From positions 1-15,683 of the forward strand of contig JALUKJ010000061.1 of NCBI GenBank assembly GCA_027056615.1: DNA of 15,683 nucleotides, written 5' to 3'. The position numbers were made by a program, and so were the translations under genes. Source of the stretch: Campylobacteraceae bacterium. Its GTDB lineage: Bacteria > Campylobacterota > Campylobacteria > Campylobacterales > Sulfurovaceae. The notes under the pieces were generated by a model. It made no database searches. It was given only the letters and a program-made list of their open reading frames with translations, and was not told where the DNA came from. Each line of letters opens with the position of its first letter. Position 1 is the stretch's first letter. This document shows, one piece after another, positions 7,740 through 15,364 of this stretch.

Positions 7740-9122
7740 ATGTACTTACCCCAAATAATAAAAATTATATCAGCAGAGATAAAAGAGCTAAATGCTAAAG
7801 CCATTGTAGTAGGTGGAGCAGTGCGTGACCATTTTTTAGACTTACCTAATAAAGATTATGATATTGAAGTTTATGGTTTAGATAAGATTGAAACTTTAGA
7901 GAGGCTTCTTTTAGAATATGGTTCTGTTAATTTTGTAGGTAAAAGTTTTGGAATTTTAAAGTTTAGATATGAGAAAGAGGAGTATGACTTCTCATTTCCA
8001 AGACGAGAGCAAAAAGTATCTATAGGTCATAAAGGATTTGATGTTGTATGTGATGGCTTTATGAGCTTTAAAGAGGCATCTTTTCGTAGAGATTTTACTG
8101 TAAATGCACTTGGTTATGATATAGAAGAGAAGAGCTTTTTAGACCCTTTTGGAGCAAAAGAGGATATGGAGTCTAAAATATTACGACATATAAACTCTAA
8201 AACATTTATAGAAGACCCTCTCCGTGTCTATCGAGCTGTGCAGTTCTCTGCTAGATTTGGTTACACCTTAGATAAAGATACATTTCAACTCTGTTACAAT
8301 ATGGTAAAAGATGGGCTACTTGATGAACTACCAAAAGAGAGAGTATATGAAGAGTTTAAAAAGTTACTTTTAAAATCACCAAAGCCTTCTATTGGTTTTG
8401 AGCTTATGAGAGAGTTGGGGATAATACAGAGGTATTTCCCTGAGCTTCATGCACTCATTGGTGTACCACAAAGTCCCATTTGGCATCCAGAGGGTGATGT
8501 ATGGGTACATACGTTAATGGCTCTTGACCAAATGGTAAGTTTAAAAAGAGGTGATAAAAAACAAGATTTAAAGATGATGTTTGCCACACTCTGTCACGAC
8601 TTGGGAAAAGCAACCCATACACAAATAACTCCAGAAAAAATTTCAGCCATTGGTCATGAAAAAGCAGGAGTAGAGCCTACAAAGTATTTGTTGTATAGAC
8701 TTACTAATGAACATAATTTCATTGACTCTATTCTTCCTTTGGTTAAATACCACTTAGCTCCATCTATCTACTTTAGAGGAAAAGCAAAAGACTCAACCAT
8801 TAGAAAGTTAGCAACTAAAGTTAATATAGAAGAGTTAGTAACAGTAGCTAGAGCCGACTTTTTAGGTCGAACAACAGAGGTTTCTCTAAAAGGTATTTAT
8901 GAAGCAGGGGATTGGTTATTAAAAAAAGCAGAAGAGTTAGATGTTTATCATAAACCCTTAAAACCTCTACTTCAAGGACGAGACCTAATTAAATTAGGTT
9001 TTACTCCATCAAAAGATTTTAAGATTATTTTGAATACGGTTTATAATAAACAGTTAGAAGGTAAAATAGATAGTAAAAGTGATGCAATAGAATTTATATT
9101 AAGTTTAGAAAATAAGGAATAG
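7740..9122 (+). CDS. cca: CCA tRNA nucleotidyltransferase with HD domain
   Basis: This class II nucleotidyltransferase adds or repairs the 3'-terminal CCA of tRNAs using CTP and ATP, without a template. The 460 residues show the head-domain motif GGAVRD at 25-30, catalytic carboxylates Asp39 and Asp41 in NKDYDIEVYG, RRDFTVNALGYD at 116-127, and the nucleotide-recognition segment IEDPLRVYRAVQFSARFGY at 157-175. A C-terminal HD phosphohydrolase-type domain has His257, His286-Asp287 (CHDLGK) and His306. This arrangement resembles HD-containing bacterial CCA enzymes with added phosphatase or phosphodiesterase activity, though a CC- or A-adding specialist cannot be excluded. No good ribosome-binding site precedes the ATG; a strong hairpin sits there instead, so expression may depend on the upstream gene. 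The stop is two bases before the GTG of the CZB gene. Confidence 0.92.
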   Translation: MYLPQIIKIISAEIKELNAKAIVVGGAVRDHFLDLPNKDYDIEVYGLDKIETLERLLLEYGSVNFVGKSFGILKFRYEKEEYDFSFPRREQKVSIGHKGFDVVCDGFMSFKEASFRRDFTVNALGYDIEEKSFLDPFGAKEDMESKILRHINSKTFIEDPLRVYRAVQFSARFGYTLDKDTFQLCYNMVKDGLLDELPKERVYEEFKKLLLKSPKPSIGFELMRELGIIQRYFPELHALIGVPQSPIWHPEGDVWVHTLMALDQMVSLKRGDKKQDLKMMFATLCHDLGKATHTQITPEKISAIGHEKAGVEPTKYLLYRLTNEHNFIDSILPLVKYHLAPSIYFRGKAKDSTIRKLATKVNIEELVTVARADFLGRTTEVSLKGIYEAGDWLLKKAEELDVYHKPLKPLLQGRDLIKLGFTPSKDFKIILNTVYNKQLEGKIDSKSDAIEFILSLENKE

Positions 9123-9124
9123 TT

Positions 9125-9592
9125 GTGGCTAAAGTAAATAAAAAAGATATTTTAAAAAGTATTCGAGTGGCACGATGTTCTCACGTTCAATGGGTTGATT
9201 ATGCAAAAGCATTGGTGAATGGATTAGAGATAACTAAAGAGCAAATTCCTTTGGAGGTAACTACTTGTGAATTTGGTCAATGGTTATATAGTGATGGTCA
9301 TATTTTACTATCTATTTTTAAAAAAGAGGTGATAGAGAAATTAGAGTCAAAGCATAAATCACTTCATGATATATATATGAAGATTTTTAAAATCTATTTT
9401 AATCCCTCTAAACTCTCTTTTTGGGATAAAATATTAAAGAGACAAAAAAAGATATCAGCAACAAAAGAACATATTGCTATTCAACATTTTGTTGAGCTAG
9501 AGAAAGTATCCTTTGAGTTAATATCTTTTTTAAATCTTATTGAAAAAAAAATAGGTGCTATAGATGAAAAAAGTTTTGAGAAGTTTCTATAG
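9125..9592 (+). CDS. Stand-alone CZB (chemoreceptor zinc-binding) domain protein
   Basis: CZB domains bind zinc through three His and one Cys and usually sit at the end of chemoreceptors or diguanylate cyclases, where they sense zinc or hypochlorous acid. In this 155-residue protein the ligands fit the pattern: His20 in SHVQW, Cys48 in TTCEFGQWLY, and His77 and His81 in KHKSLHD. No methyl-accepting, GGDEF or membrane part is present, so it is a soluble, stand-alone domain; residues 90-155 form a further basic and helical part that the core domain does not explain. The start is GTG at 9125, with AAGGA six bases upstream. Two bases separate it from the cca stop, so translation is probably coupled. 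It may act on a separate receptor or cyclase in trans, but no partner is encoded in the window. The domain call is good; the role is unknown. Confidence 0.82.
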   Translation: MAKVNKKDILKSIRVARCSHVQWVDYAKALVNGLEITKEQIPLEVTTCEFGQWLYSDGHILLSIFKKEVIEKLESKHKSLHDIYMKIFKIYFNPSKLSFWDKILKRQKKISATKEHIAIQHFVELEKVSFELISFLNLIEKKIGAIDEKSFEKFL

Positions 9593-9593
9593 A

Positions 9594-12437
9594 TTAACGT
9601 CTTCGTGATGTTCGTTGTCCTCCTGATGATTTTTTCTCTGCATTTGTACCACCATTTCTAGCACCTCTATTATTTGAACGTGAACCTCGTCTGCCTTTAG
9701 CAAAACAGCTATCGCAGATTGAGAAACGGTAGGTAAAGTCTAAACTCTTTCCACAACGTGTACATTTTTTGACAAAGTTGCCCTGTTTTAAAGAGGCTTC
9801 AATATAGTTATTGAGTCTAACTCTTGAATCAATAGCTTTTTGTGTCTCTTTAAATAGCTCTTCAAATTTAAAAGAGAGCCATAAGTAGAGTGAAATCTCA
9901 CGTACTCTATCTTCTGCATTAAGCATCATCTCATTGGTTTGTGCAACCTTTGGTAAATCACGTGGTGGAATATATTTGACAGGTTGATTTGCCTCTATCT
10001 GTTTAATATATCGGTGAAATACTGACTCAATATATGGTGAAGAGATAGAAGCAGGGGCACAAGCCAAATGAAAGCGTGTTTTTAAGTCTAAACGATACTC
10101 ATCGACAATAGTTGCAATCTCTAACATAGAGTCAATATTTGCTGCCACAAAAGGACCTTCAAACTCCATGTTTTCAGCAAAGAAATTTAAGATAATAGAG
10201 AGGTTCTCTGTTTCTAAAATTTCACCAATAAGCATAACATGTTCTAAACTTGCCATTACAGAAAACGGAAGTTCTAGTTTTGGTAAAGGTTGGTAAAATT
10301 TAGAACGTATAGTCTCTAAAGCTTTAGCGTCTAATGCACCAATATATCCAACCTCTTCTAACCCATAACGTCCAGCACGTCCTGATATTTGGGCTACTTC
10401 TGTAGGTAAAAGTTCTCTTCTTCTTAAGCCATCAAATTTATTGTCTTTTGAAAAGAGTAAAGTTTTAATAGGTAAGTTTAAACCCATAGCAATAGCATCA
10501 GTCGCTACTAAAACTTCGGATTTTCCTTCTCTAAATCGTCGAGCCTCTTCACGTCGTACTTCAGGAGATAGGTTTCCATAGACTACAGAGACTTCATATT
10601 TTTGTGAAAGTTGTTGACGTAGTCCTAAAACATCTCGTCTTGAAAAAGCAATGACGGCTGTTCCTTTCTCTATCTCTTTAATTGGAGTAGGGTGAGTTAG
10701 AATTGTCAGCTCATTTTTACGTTCAAAATGTTTTACAGTTAATGGCTCTTCAAGATATTCACAAAGTTGTGTTACTGCATCTAGTGCATCTTCTGAGCCT
10801 GTTAAAATTATCTTTTTAGCAGGAGCTCCAATAAGTGCATTTGCCCATGCCCAACCACGGTCTCGGTCGTTTATCATCTGTATTTCATCTATAACACAAA
10901 CATCTACATCTACTGTATTGTTCATCATTTCAATGGTAGAGCTAATATGTGTTGACTCTTCATCAATAATCTCCTCTTCACCAGTAATAAGCGAAATATT
11001 AACTCCTTTAGCTTTAAGAGTCTCATACCCCTCTAGTGCTAAAAGACGCAGAGGTGCAAGGTAATAACCTGTCTCTGCCTCTTCTAGCTCTTTAAGTGCT
11101 TGATAGGTTTTTCCAGAGTTAGTAGGTCCAACATGAAAAATAATTTCACGCTTAAGTAATCTAGCTAATGGGAAAAGATTTTTAAAATCTCGAATGGTTT
11201 TAGCTAACAACTCCTCTTTACGTTTTTTCTCCTTTAAAGGTCGAATATACTCCATAAAATGGTAAACAATACGTCGTTTGACCTTCTCTTTTATTTTAAG
11301 ATTTTTAGAAGAGGTGATTTGTGGTTCAATAAATTGTAAAATGTACTTCTCTACAATCTCATCTTCTATCTCTAAGCCCTCTGCTAACTTAAATAGTTCA
11401 TTTTCAATATCTTGAATGCTTTGTTCAAAATGTTTTTTCATATCTTGTTTAACAAGGGTAATATCAGCTACAATAGGGAACTGTTTCTCTTTCCAAATAT
11501 GCCTATAGATAAAAGTTCGAGCATAAGAGACTACAGCAACATAAGGAAGCTCTTTTCCATAAAGAGGATAGATTTTCTCCTTAGTAATAACAATGTTATT
11601 TCCTTGCATAGTTACACGATAATCAGGGTTAACAATGGTAATAACTTCTTTAACAATTGAAAGAGGAATATCAACTTCATACAAAGAATCCTCAGGTGGC
11701 ATAGAGCGAATAAGTTTAGTAACTTCACTTTGTGATAGATATTTATGTTCATTGTTGACAATCTCTAAAAAAGTTGTTATCTCTTCTTCTTTTTTAGCAA
11801 TGGCAGAGACCTTAAACGCCTCTAACTCTTTTTTTATGAACTCATCATCTCCATGTATTAAAAGGTTATTATTAATAGAAGCAGTAGTGGTAAGTAACGA
11901 TTTAAAAAAAGTCTCTTCATTCATAGCAAACTCATAAGAGTAGTAAAACTCCATCTCCCAAAGAGAGTTAAAGCTAATATCAAGTCTCTCTTCCCAAATC
12001 TTCATACGTTTTTGTTGACGAATATAGTTTAGCTTATTAGCAATTTTTTGGGCATTGATTTTATTGAACTTTGTATCCATAAAAGCAGAGAGTATCTGTT
12101 GCTCTTCCTCTTTATTATGTTCATATTGTTGTAATAGTGAAACAATATAAGAGACCTTGTCACTCTCATTAACTTGTACTTTTTTTAGGTTCATTTGGTC
12201 AAGATAGTTTACAATGTGTAGTCTTAGTTGAGTATTTCCCTCTGACCAAGCTTGACGTAAAGCTCTAACCATCTCTTTTTTAGTAAGCATTGCTACTTTA
12301 AGGTCAAGTAGCATTGTAAGTTCTACTAAAATATCTTCACTTAGATACTTAATCCCTTCATCAAAGGGTTCTCCACTCATTAGCTCTTTAACTTTATTGT
12401 TTATTTTGATTGTCTGTTTTTTCTTTTTTTTTGCCAT
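9594..12437 (-). CDS. SUV3-like superfamily 2 RNA helicase with zinc ribbon and Arg/Gly-rich tail
   Basis: This is a 947-residue helicase resembling mitochondrial SUV3, the RNA helicase of the degradosome. The helicase core starts near residue 430: Walker A GPTNSGKT at 437-444, the SUV3-like APLRLLALE at 461-469, motif II DEIQ at 517-520, motif III-like LTGSED at 545-550, VLVATDAIAMGLNLP at 642-656, and motif VI QISGRAGRYG at 683-692. A SUV3-type C-terminal helical region follows. Cys892/Cys895 and Cys908/Cys911 make a zinc ribbon, and the last 35 residues are rich in Arg, Gly, Ser and Asn, as in RNA-binding tails. Residues 1-430 are mostly helical and charged, and I do not recognise a family; this extension is longer than in mitochondrial SUV3. 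The coding start holds an A9 run (codons 2-5). The gene has its own extended -10 promoter and converges on the CZB gene with one base between stops. A role in RNA unwinding or decay is inferred. Confidence 0.87.
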   Translation of the reverse strand: MAKKKKKQTIKINNKVKELMSGEPFDEGIKYLSEDILVELTMLLDLKVAMLTKKEMVRALRQAWSEGNTQLRLHIVNYLDQMNLKKVQVNESDKVSYIVSLLQQYEHNKEEEQQILSAFMDTKFNKINAQKIANKLNYIRQQKRMKIWEERLDISFNSLWEMEFYYSYEFAMNEETFFKSLLTTTASINNNLLIHGDDEFIKKELEAFKVSAIAKKEEEITTFLEIVNNEHKYLSQSEVTKLIRSMPPEDSLYEVDIPLSIVKEVITIVNPDYRVTMQGNNIVITKEKIYPLYGKELPYVAVVSYARTFIYRHIWKEKQFPIVADITLVKQDMKKHFEQSIQDIENELFKLAEGLEIEDEIVEKYILQFIEPQITSSKNLKIKEKVKRRIVYHFMEYIRPLKEKKRKEELLAKTIRDFKNLFPLARLLKREIIFHVGPTNSGKTYQALKELEEAETGYYLAPLRLLALEGYETLKAKGVNISLITGEEEIIDEESTHISSTIEMMNNTVDVDVCVIDEIQMINDRDRGWAWANALIGAPAKKIILTGSEDALDAVTQLCEYLEEPLTVKHFERKNELTILTHPTPIKEIEKGTAVIAFSRRDVLGLRQQLSQKYEVSVVYGNLSPEVRREEARRFREGKSEVLVATDAIAMGLNLPIKTLLFSKDNKFDGLRRRELLPTEVAQISGRAGRYGLEEVGYIGALDAKALETIRSKFYQPLPKLELPFSVMASLEHVMLIGEILETENLSIILNFFAENMEFEGPFVAANIDSMLEIATIVDEYRLDLKTRFHLACAPASISSPYIESVFHRYIKQIEANQPVKYIPPRDLPKVAQTNEMMLNAEDRVREISLYLWLSFKFEELFKETQKAIDSRVRLNNYIEASLKQGNFVKKCTRCGKSLDFTYRFSICDSCFAKGRRGSRSNNRGARNGGTNAEKKSSGGQRTSRRR

Positions 12438-12459
12438 ATTCTTTTAATTCTTTATTTAG

Positions 12460-12468
12460 ATTATAACA
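12460..12468 (-). promoter_or_regulatory. Extended -10 promoter of the SUV3-like helicase
   Basis: The minus strand reads TGTTATAAT here, a perfect extended -10 element, 22 bases before the helicase ATG. The ribosome-binding site downstream is weak (AAAAGA). The valS promoter points the other way about 45 bp off. Confidence 0.6.
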
Positions 12469-12508
12469 TAAATAATAGTTCTAATCTCTTCTACAAGCAC
12501 ATTTCAGT

Positions 12509-12514
12509 TATAAT
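12509..12514 (+). promoter_or_regulatory. valS promoter -10 box
   Basis: TATAAT at 12509-12514 would start transcription near 12521, giving a leader of about 32 bases before the valS ATG. A second TATAAT at 12533-12538 is too close to the start codon to leave room for the ribosome-binding site. No clear -35 is seen. Confidence 0.5.
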
Positions 12515-12552
12515 CGCGACAATAAAAAACACTATAATTAATGGAATAACAG

Positions 12553-15183
12553 ATGAGCGAAACCAAAAAAAATGTATATAACCCAAAAGAGATAGAGGAT
12601 AGTTATTATAAACTATGGGAAGAGAGAAACTACTTTGAGATAGATGGAAATAAGTCTATTCAAAAATCAAACAGATACTTTACCATTATGATGCCTCCAC
12701 CAAATGTTACAGGAAAACTACATATTGGTCACGCTTTGACCTTTACTCTTCAAGATATTATTGTACGTTATAAACGGATGGATGGTTACAAAACTTTATG
12801 GCAACCTGGGGTTGACCATGCAGGAATTGCTACTCAAAATGTGGTTGAAAAACAACTTTTAGCAGAGGGGACTACTAAAGAGGAGATAGGACGAGAAGCT
12901 TTTTTAGAACGAGCATGGCAACAAAAAGAGAACTCACAAAATGCTATTACTTCACAACTAAGAAAACTTGGAGTCTCTCCAGCGTGGAGTCGTGAGCGTT
13001 TTACTATGGATGAGGGGCTTGGAAATGCTGTGAAGAAGTCTTTTAAACAGATGTATGATAACGGCTTTATTGTTCGTGATAACTATATGATTAACTGGTG
13101 TACTCATGATGGTGCATTGAGTGATATTGAGGTAGAACACGAAGACCATATGGGGAAAATGTATCATATTAATTACCCATTAAGTGATGGTTCTGGAAAT
13201 ATTACTGTAGCAACGACTAGACCAGAGACATATTTTGGAGATACAGCTGTTATGGTTCACCCTGACGATGAGAGACATAACCATCTTATTGGTAAAAAGG
13301 TTAAGCTACCACTAATTGAGCGTGAAGTAGAGATTATTGCAGATAAGCATGTAGATATGGAGTTTGGAACTGGCTTTGTAAAGGTTACTCCTGCTCACGA
13401 CACCAATGACTATGAAGTTGGAAAACGTCATGATTTAGAGTTTATTACTATCTTTGATGAAAAGGGAATTTTAAATGGTTATTGTGGTGAGTTTGAGGGA
13501 TTAGAGAGACTTGAAGCTCGTGATGTGATTGTTAAAAAGCTTGAAGATACAGGTTTTATGGTCAAAATAGAAGACCACCCTCACCAAGTGGGTCACTGTT
13601 ACCGATGTAAAAACATTGTAGAGCCATATATCTCTAAACAGTGGTTTGTTAAAAAAGAGTTTGCACAAAAAGCGATTGAAAAGGTAAACAATGGAGAAGC
13701 AGAGTTTTTCCCTAGCCACTGGATAAACTCATATAATGCATGGATGAGTGAGTTAAGAGATTGGTGTATCTCAAGACAGCTCTGGTGGGGACATCAAATT
13801 CCTGTTTTCTACTGTAATGATTGTGGTCATGAGTGGGTAGAGGAGGGTGATGCACCAACTTCTTGTGAAAAATGTAACTCTGAAAATATCTACCAAGACC
13901 CTGATGTGTTGGATACTTGGTTTAGCTCTGGTCTATGGCCTTTTTCAACTCTTGGTTGGGGAAATGGTGAGTTTGGAAAAGGCACACTTTGGAGTGAAGA
14001 TGATATGAAAAACTTCTACCCAAATAACCTACTGATTACTGGTTTTGATATTCTCTTCTTTTGGGTAGCTAGAATGTTAATGATGGGTGAGAATATTACA
14101 GGTGAGTTGCCATTTAAAGACATCTATCTACACGCTTTAGTTAAAGATGAGCATGGAGAGAAGATGAGTAAGTCTAAAGGGAATGTAATTGACCCTTTAG
14201 AGACTATTGATAAGTACTCTACCGATGCACTTAGATTTACTTTGGCTGTTTTGGCTGTTCAGGGGCGAGATATTAAATTGAGTGAGGATAAACTAGAGCA
14301 GAGCCGTAACTTTACCAACAAATTGTTCAATGCGACAAACTTTTTACAGTTAAACCAAGAGCATTTTGATGACCTTGACCCTACAAATATTAAAACCCCT
14401 CTTGGGCGTTATATGTTAGCACGGTTTAATGTGGCTGTTAAAGAGACAAGAGAATTTATGGATGTTTACCGTTTTAATGATGGGGCAACTGTACTCTATC
14501 GTTTCTTATGGGGTGAGTTCTGTGACTGGGGAATTGAGCTAAGTAAAGCCTCTAAAGAGAGTGTAGCCGAGCTTGGAAGTATCTTTAAAGAGTCTATGAA
14601 GTTACTCCATCCATTTATGCCGTTTATTACTGAAAATCTCTATATGAGATTGAGTGAAGAGAGCTTAGAAGAGGGTGAGTCTATTATGGTTAAAGCCTAT
14701 CCTACTGTAAGCCAAGTAGATGATGAGGTAATTAAACAGTTTGACCTTATTATGGAAGCTATTGTTTCAGTTAGACGTTGTAAAACACTTATTGATAAAG
14801 GAAACCAAAAGATAGAGAAAGCCTCTATTAAACTTCCAAGTGGTTCAGATGTAGAGATGATGAGACCATTTATCCAAAAGCTTGGAAAGGTTGAAGAGTT
14901 AAGCTTTGTAGATGAAAAAATAGCTAACTGTGTAACTGATGTTTCTGACAATTTAGAGACATTTATCTCTACAGATGATATTGATATGTCGGCAATTATT
15001 GCTAAACTTACCAAGCAAAAAGAGAAGCTTGAAAAAGAGATAGCTAAATTAAATGGTATGTTAAACAATGAACGATTTGTAGCTAATGCTCCAAAGCAGG
15101 TTATTGCTACAAATAGAAAGGCTTTAGAAGAGGCTAGTGATAAGTTAGCTAAGGTTGAAGAGGAGCTTAAGGGGTTTGCATAG
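12553..15183 (+). CDS. valS: Valyl-tRNA synthetase
   Basis: ValS charges tRNA-Val with valine in the cytoplasm and edits mischarged threonine. At 876 residues it is a normal short bacterial form. Class I signatures are intact: HIGH at 57-60 within PPPNVTGKLHIGHALT, and KMSKS at 537-541. The CP1 editing domain shows TTRPETYFGDTAV at 221-233 and TPAHDTNDYEVG at 279-290. Cysteine pairs occur at 349/352, 421/424 and 438/441, consistent with zinc-knuckle elements seen in some ValRS. DPDVLDTWFSSGLWPFSTLGW at about 449-469 distinguishes it from Ile- and LeuRS. The last roughly 65 residues form the tRNA-binding C-terminal coiled coil. GGA lies seven bases before the ATG. It is monocistronic, divergent from the helicase gene, with a strong terminator just after its stop. 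Confidence 0.97.
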   Translation: MSETKKNVYNPKEIEDSYYKLWEERNYFEIDGNKSIQKSNRYFTIMMPPPNVTGKLHIGHALTFTLQDIIVRYKRMDGYKTLWQPGVDHAGIATQNVVEKQLLAEGTTKEEIGREAFLERAWQQKENSQNAITSQLRKLGVSPAWSRERFTMDEGLGNAVKKSFKQMYDNGFIVRDNYMINWCTHDGALSDIEVEHEDHMGKMYHINYPLSDGSGNITVATTRPETYFGDTAVMVHPDDERHNHLIGKKVKLPLIEREVEIIADKHVDMEFGTGFVKVTPAHDTNDYEVGKRHDLEFITIFDEKGILNGYCGEFEGLERLEARDVIVKKLEDTGFMVKIEDHPHQVGHCYRCKNIVEPYISKQWFVKKEFAQKAIEKVNNGEAEFFPSHWINSYNAWMSELRDWCISRQLWWGHQIPVFYCNDCGHEWVEEGDAPTSCEKCNSENIYQDPDVLDTWFSSGLWPFSTLGWGNGEFGKGTLWSEDDMKNFYPNNLLITGFDILFFWVARMLMMGENITGELPFKDIYLHALVKDEHGEKMSKSKGNVIDPLETIDKYSTDALRFTLAVLAVQGRDIKLSEDKLEQSRNFTNKLFNATNFLQLNQEHFDDLDPTNIKTPLGRYMLARFNVAVKETREFMDVYRFNDGATVLYRFLWGEFCDWGIELSKASKESVAELGSIFKESMKLLHPFMPFITENLYMRLSEESLEEGESIMVKAYPTVSQVDDEVIKQFDLIMEAIVSVRRCKTLIDKGNQKIEKASIKLPSGSDVEMMRPFIQKLGKVEELSFVDEKIANCVTDVSDNLETFISTDDIDMSAIIAKLTKQKEKLEKEIAKLNGMLNNERFVANAPKQVIATNRKALEEASDKLAKVEEELKGFA

Positions 15184-15192
15184 CTTTTTCTT

Positions 15193-15224
15193 AGTAACGG
15201 AACACCTGTTTCGTTACTTTTTAT
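15193..15224 (+). terminator. Intrinsic terminator after valS
   Basis: AGTAACGGAAC (15193-15203) pairs with GTTTCGTTACT (15208-15218): eleven pairs with one G-U and the 4-base loop ACCT. A T-rich tail follows immediately. It lies ten bases after the valS stop codon, as expected of a Rho-independent terminator. Confidence 0.92.
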
Positions 15225-15307
15225 TATAGAGATAACAACAAAAAAAATATTCTTCTTAAAACTTATAAAAAACATCACTTTTTTAATTATTTTTTATATC
15301 TTATAGT

Positions 15308-15345
15308 TATAATTGTTTTAATCTGAGTTTATCAGGTTTTTATCA
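15308..15345 (+). promoter_or_regulatory. Promoter and paired TTTATCA repeats before the secreted coiled-coil gene
   Basis: A TATAAT -10 box lies at 15308-15313 behind a T-rich stretch, the form usual in Campylobacterota. Between it and the ribosome-binding site, two TTTATCA copies (15328-15334 and 15339-15345) are 11 bp apart, about one helical turn. They could be a downstream operator or chance in AT-rich DNA. The remaining gap from 15225 to 15307 shows no recognisable feature. Confidence 0.4.
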
Positions 15346-15364
15346 AAATAAAAAAGGAAATAGG

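Noticed and set aside
9543..9551. A9 run near the end of the CZB gene as a phase-variable site
   Set aside because: It is close to the C-terminus, where slippage would change little, and A runs are common in this AT-rich DNA.
14697..15278. 193-codon minus-strand frame over the end of valS and its terminator
   Set aside because: It covers the conserved ValRS C-terminus and the intrinsic terminator, and its Ser/Ile-rich composition is typical of an antisense shadow.
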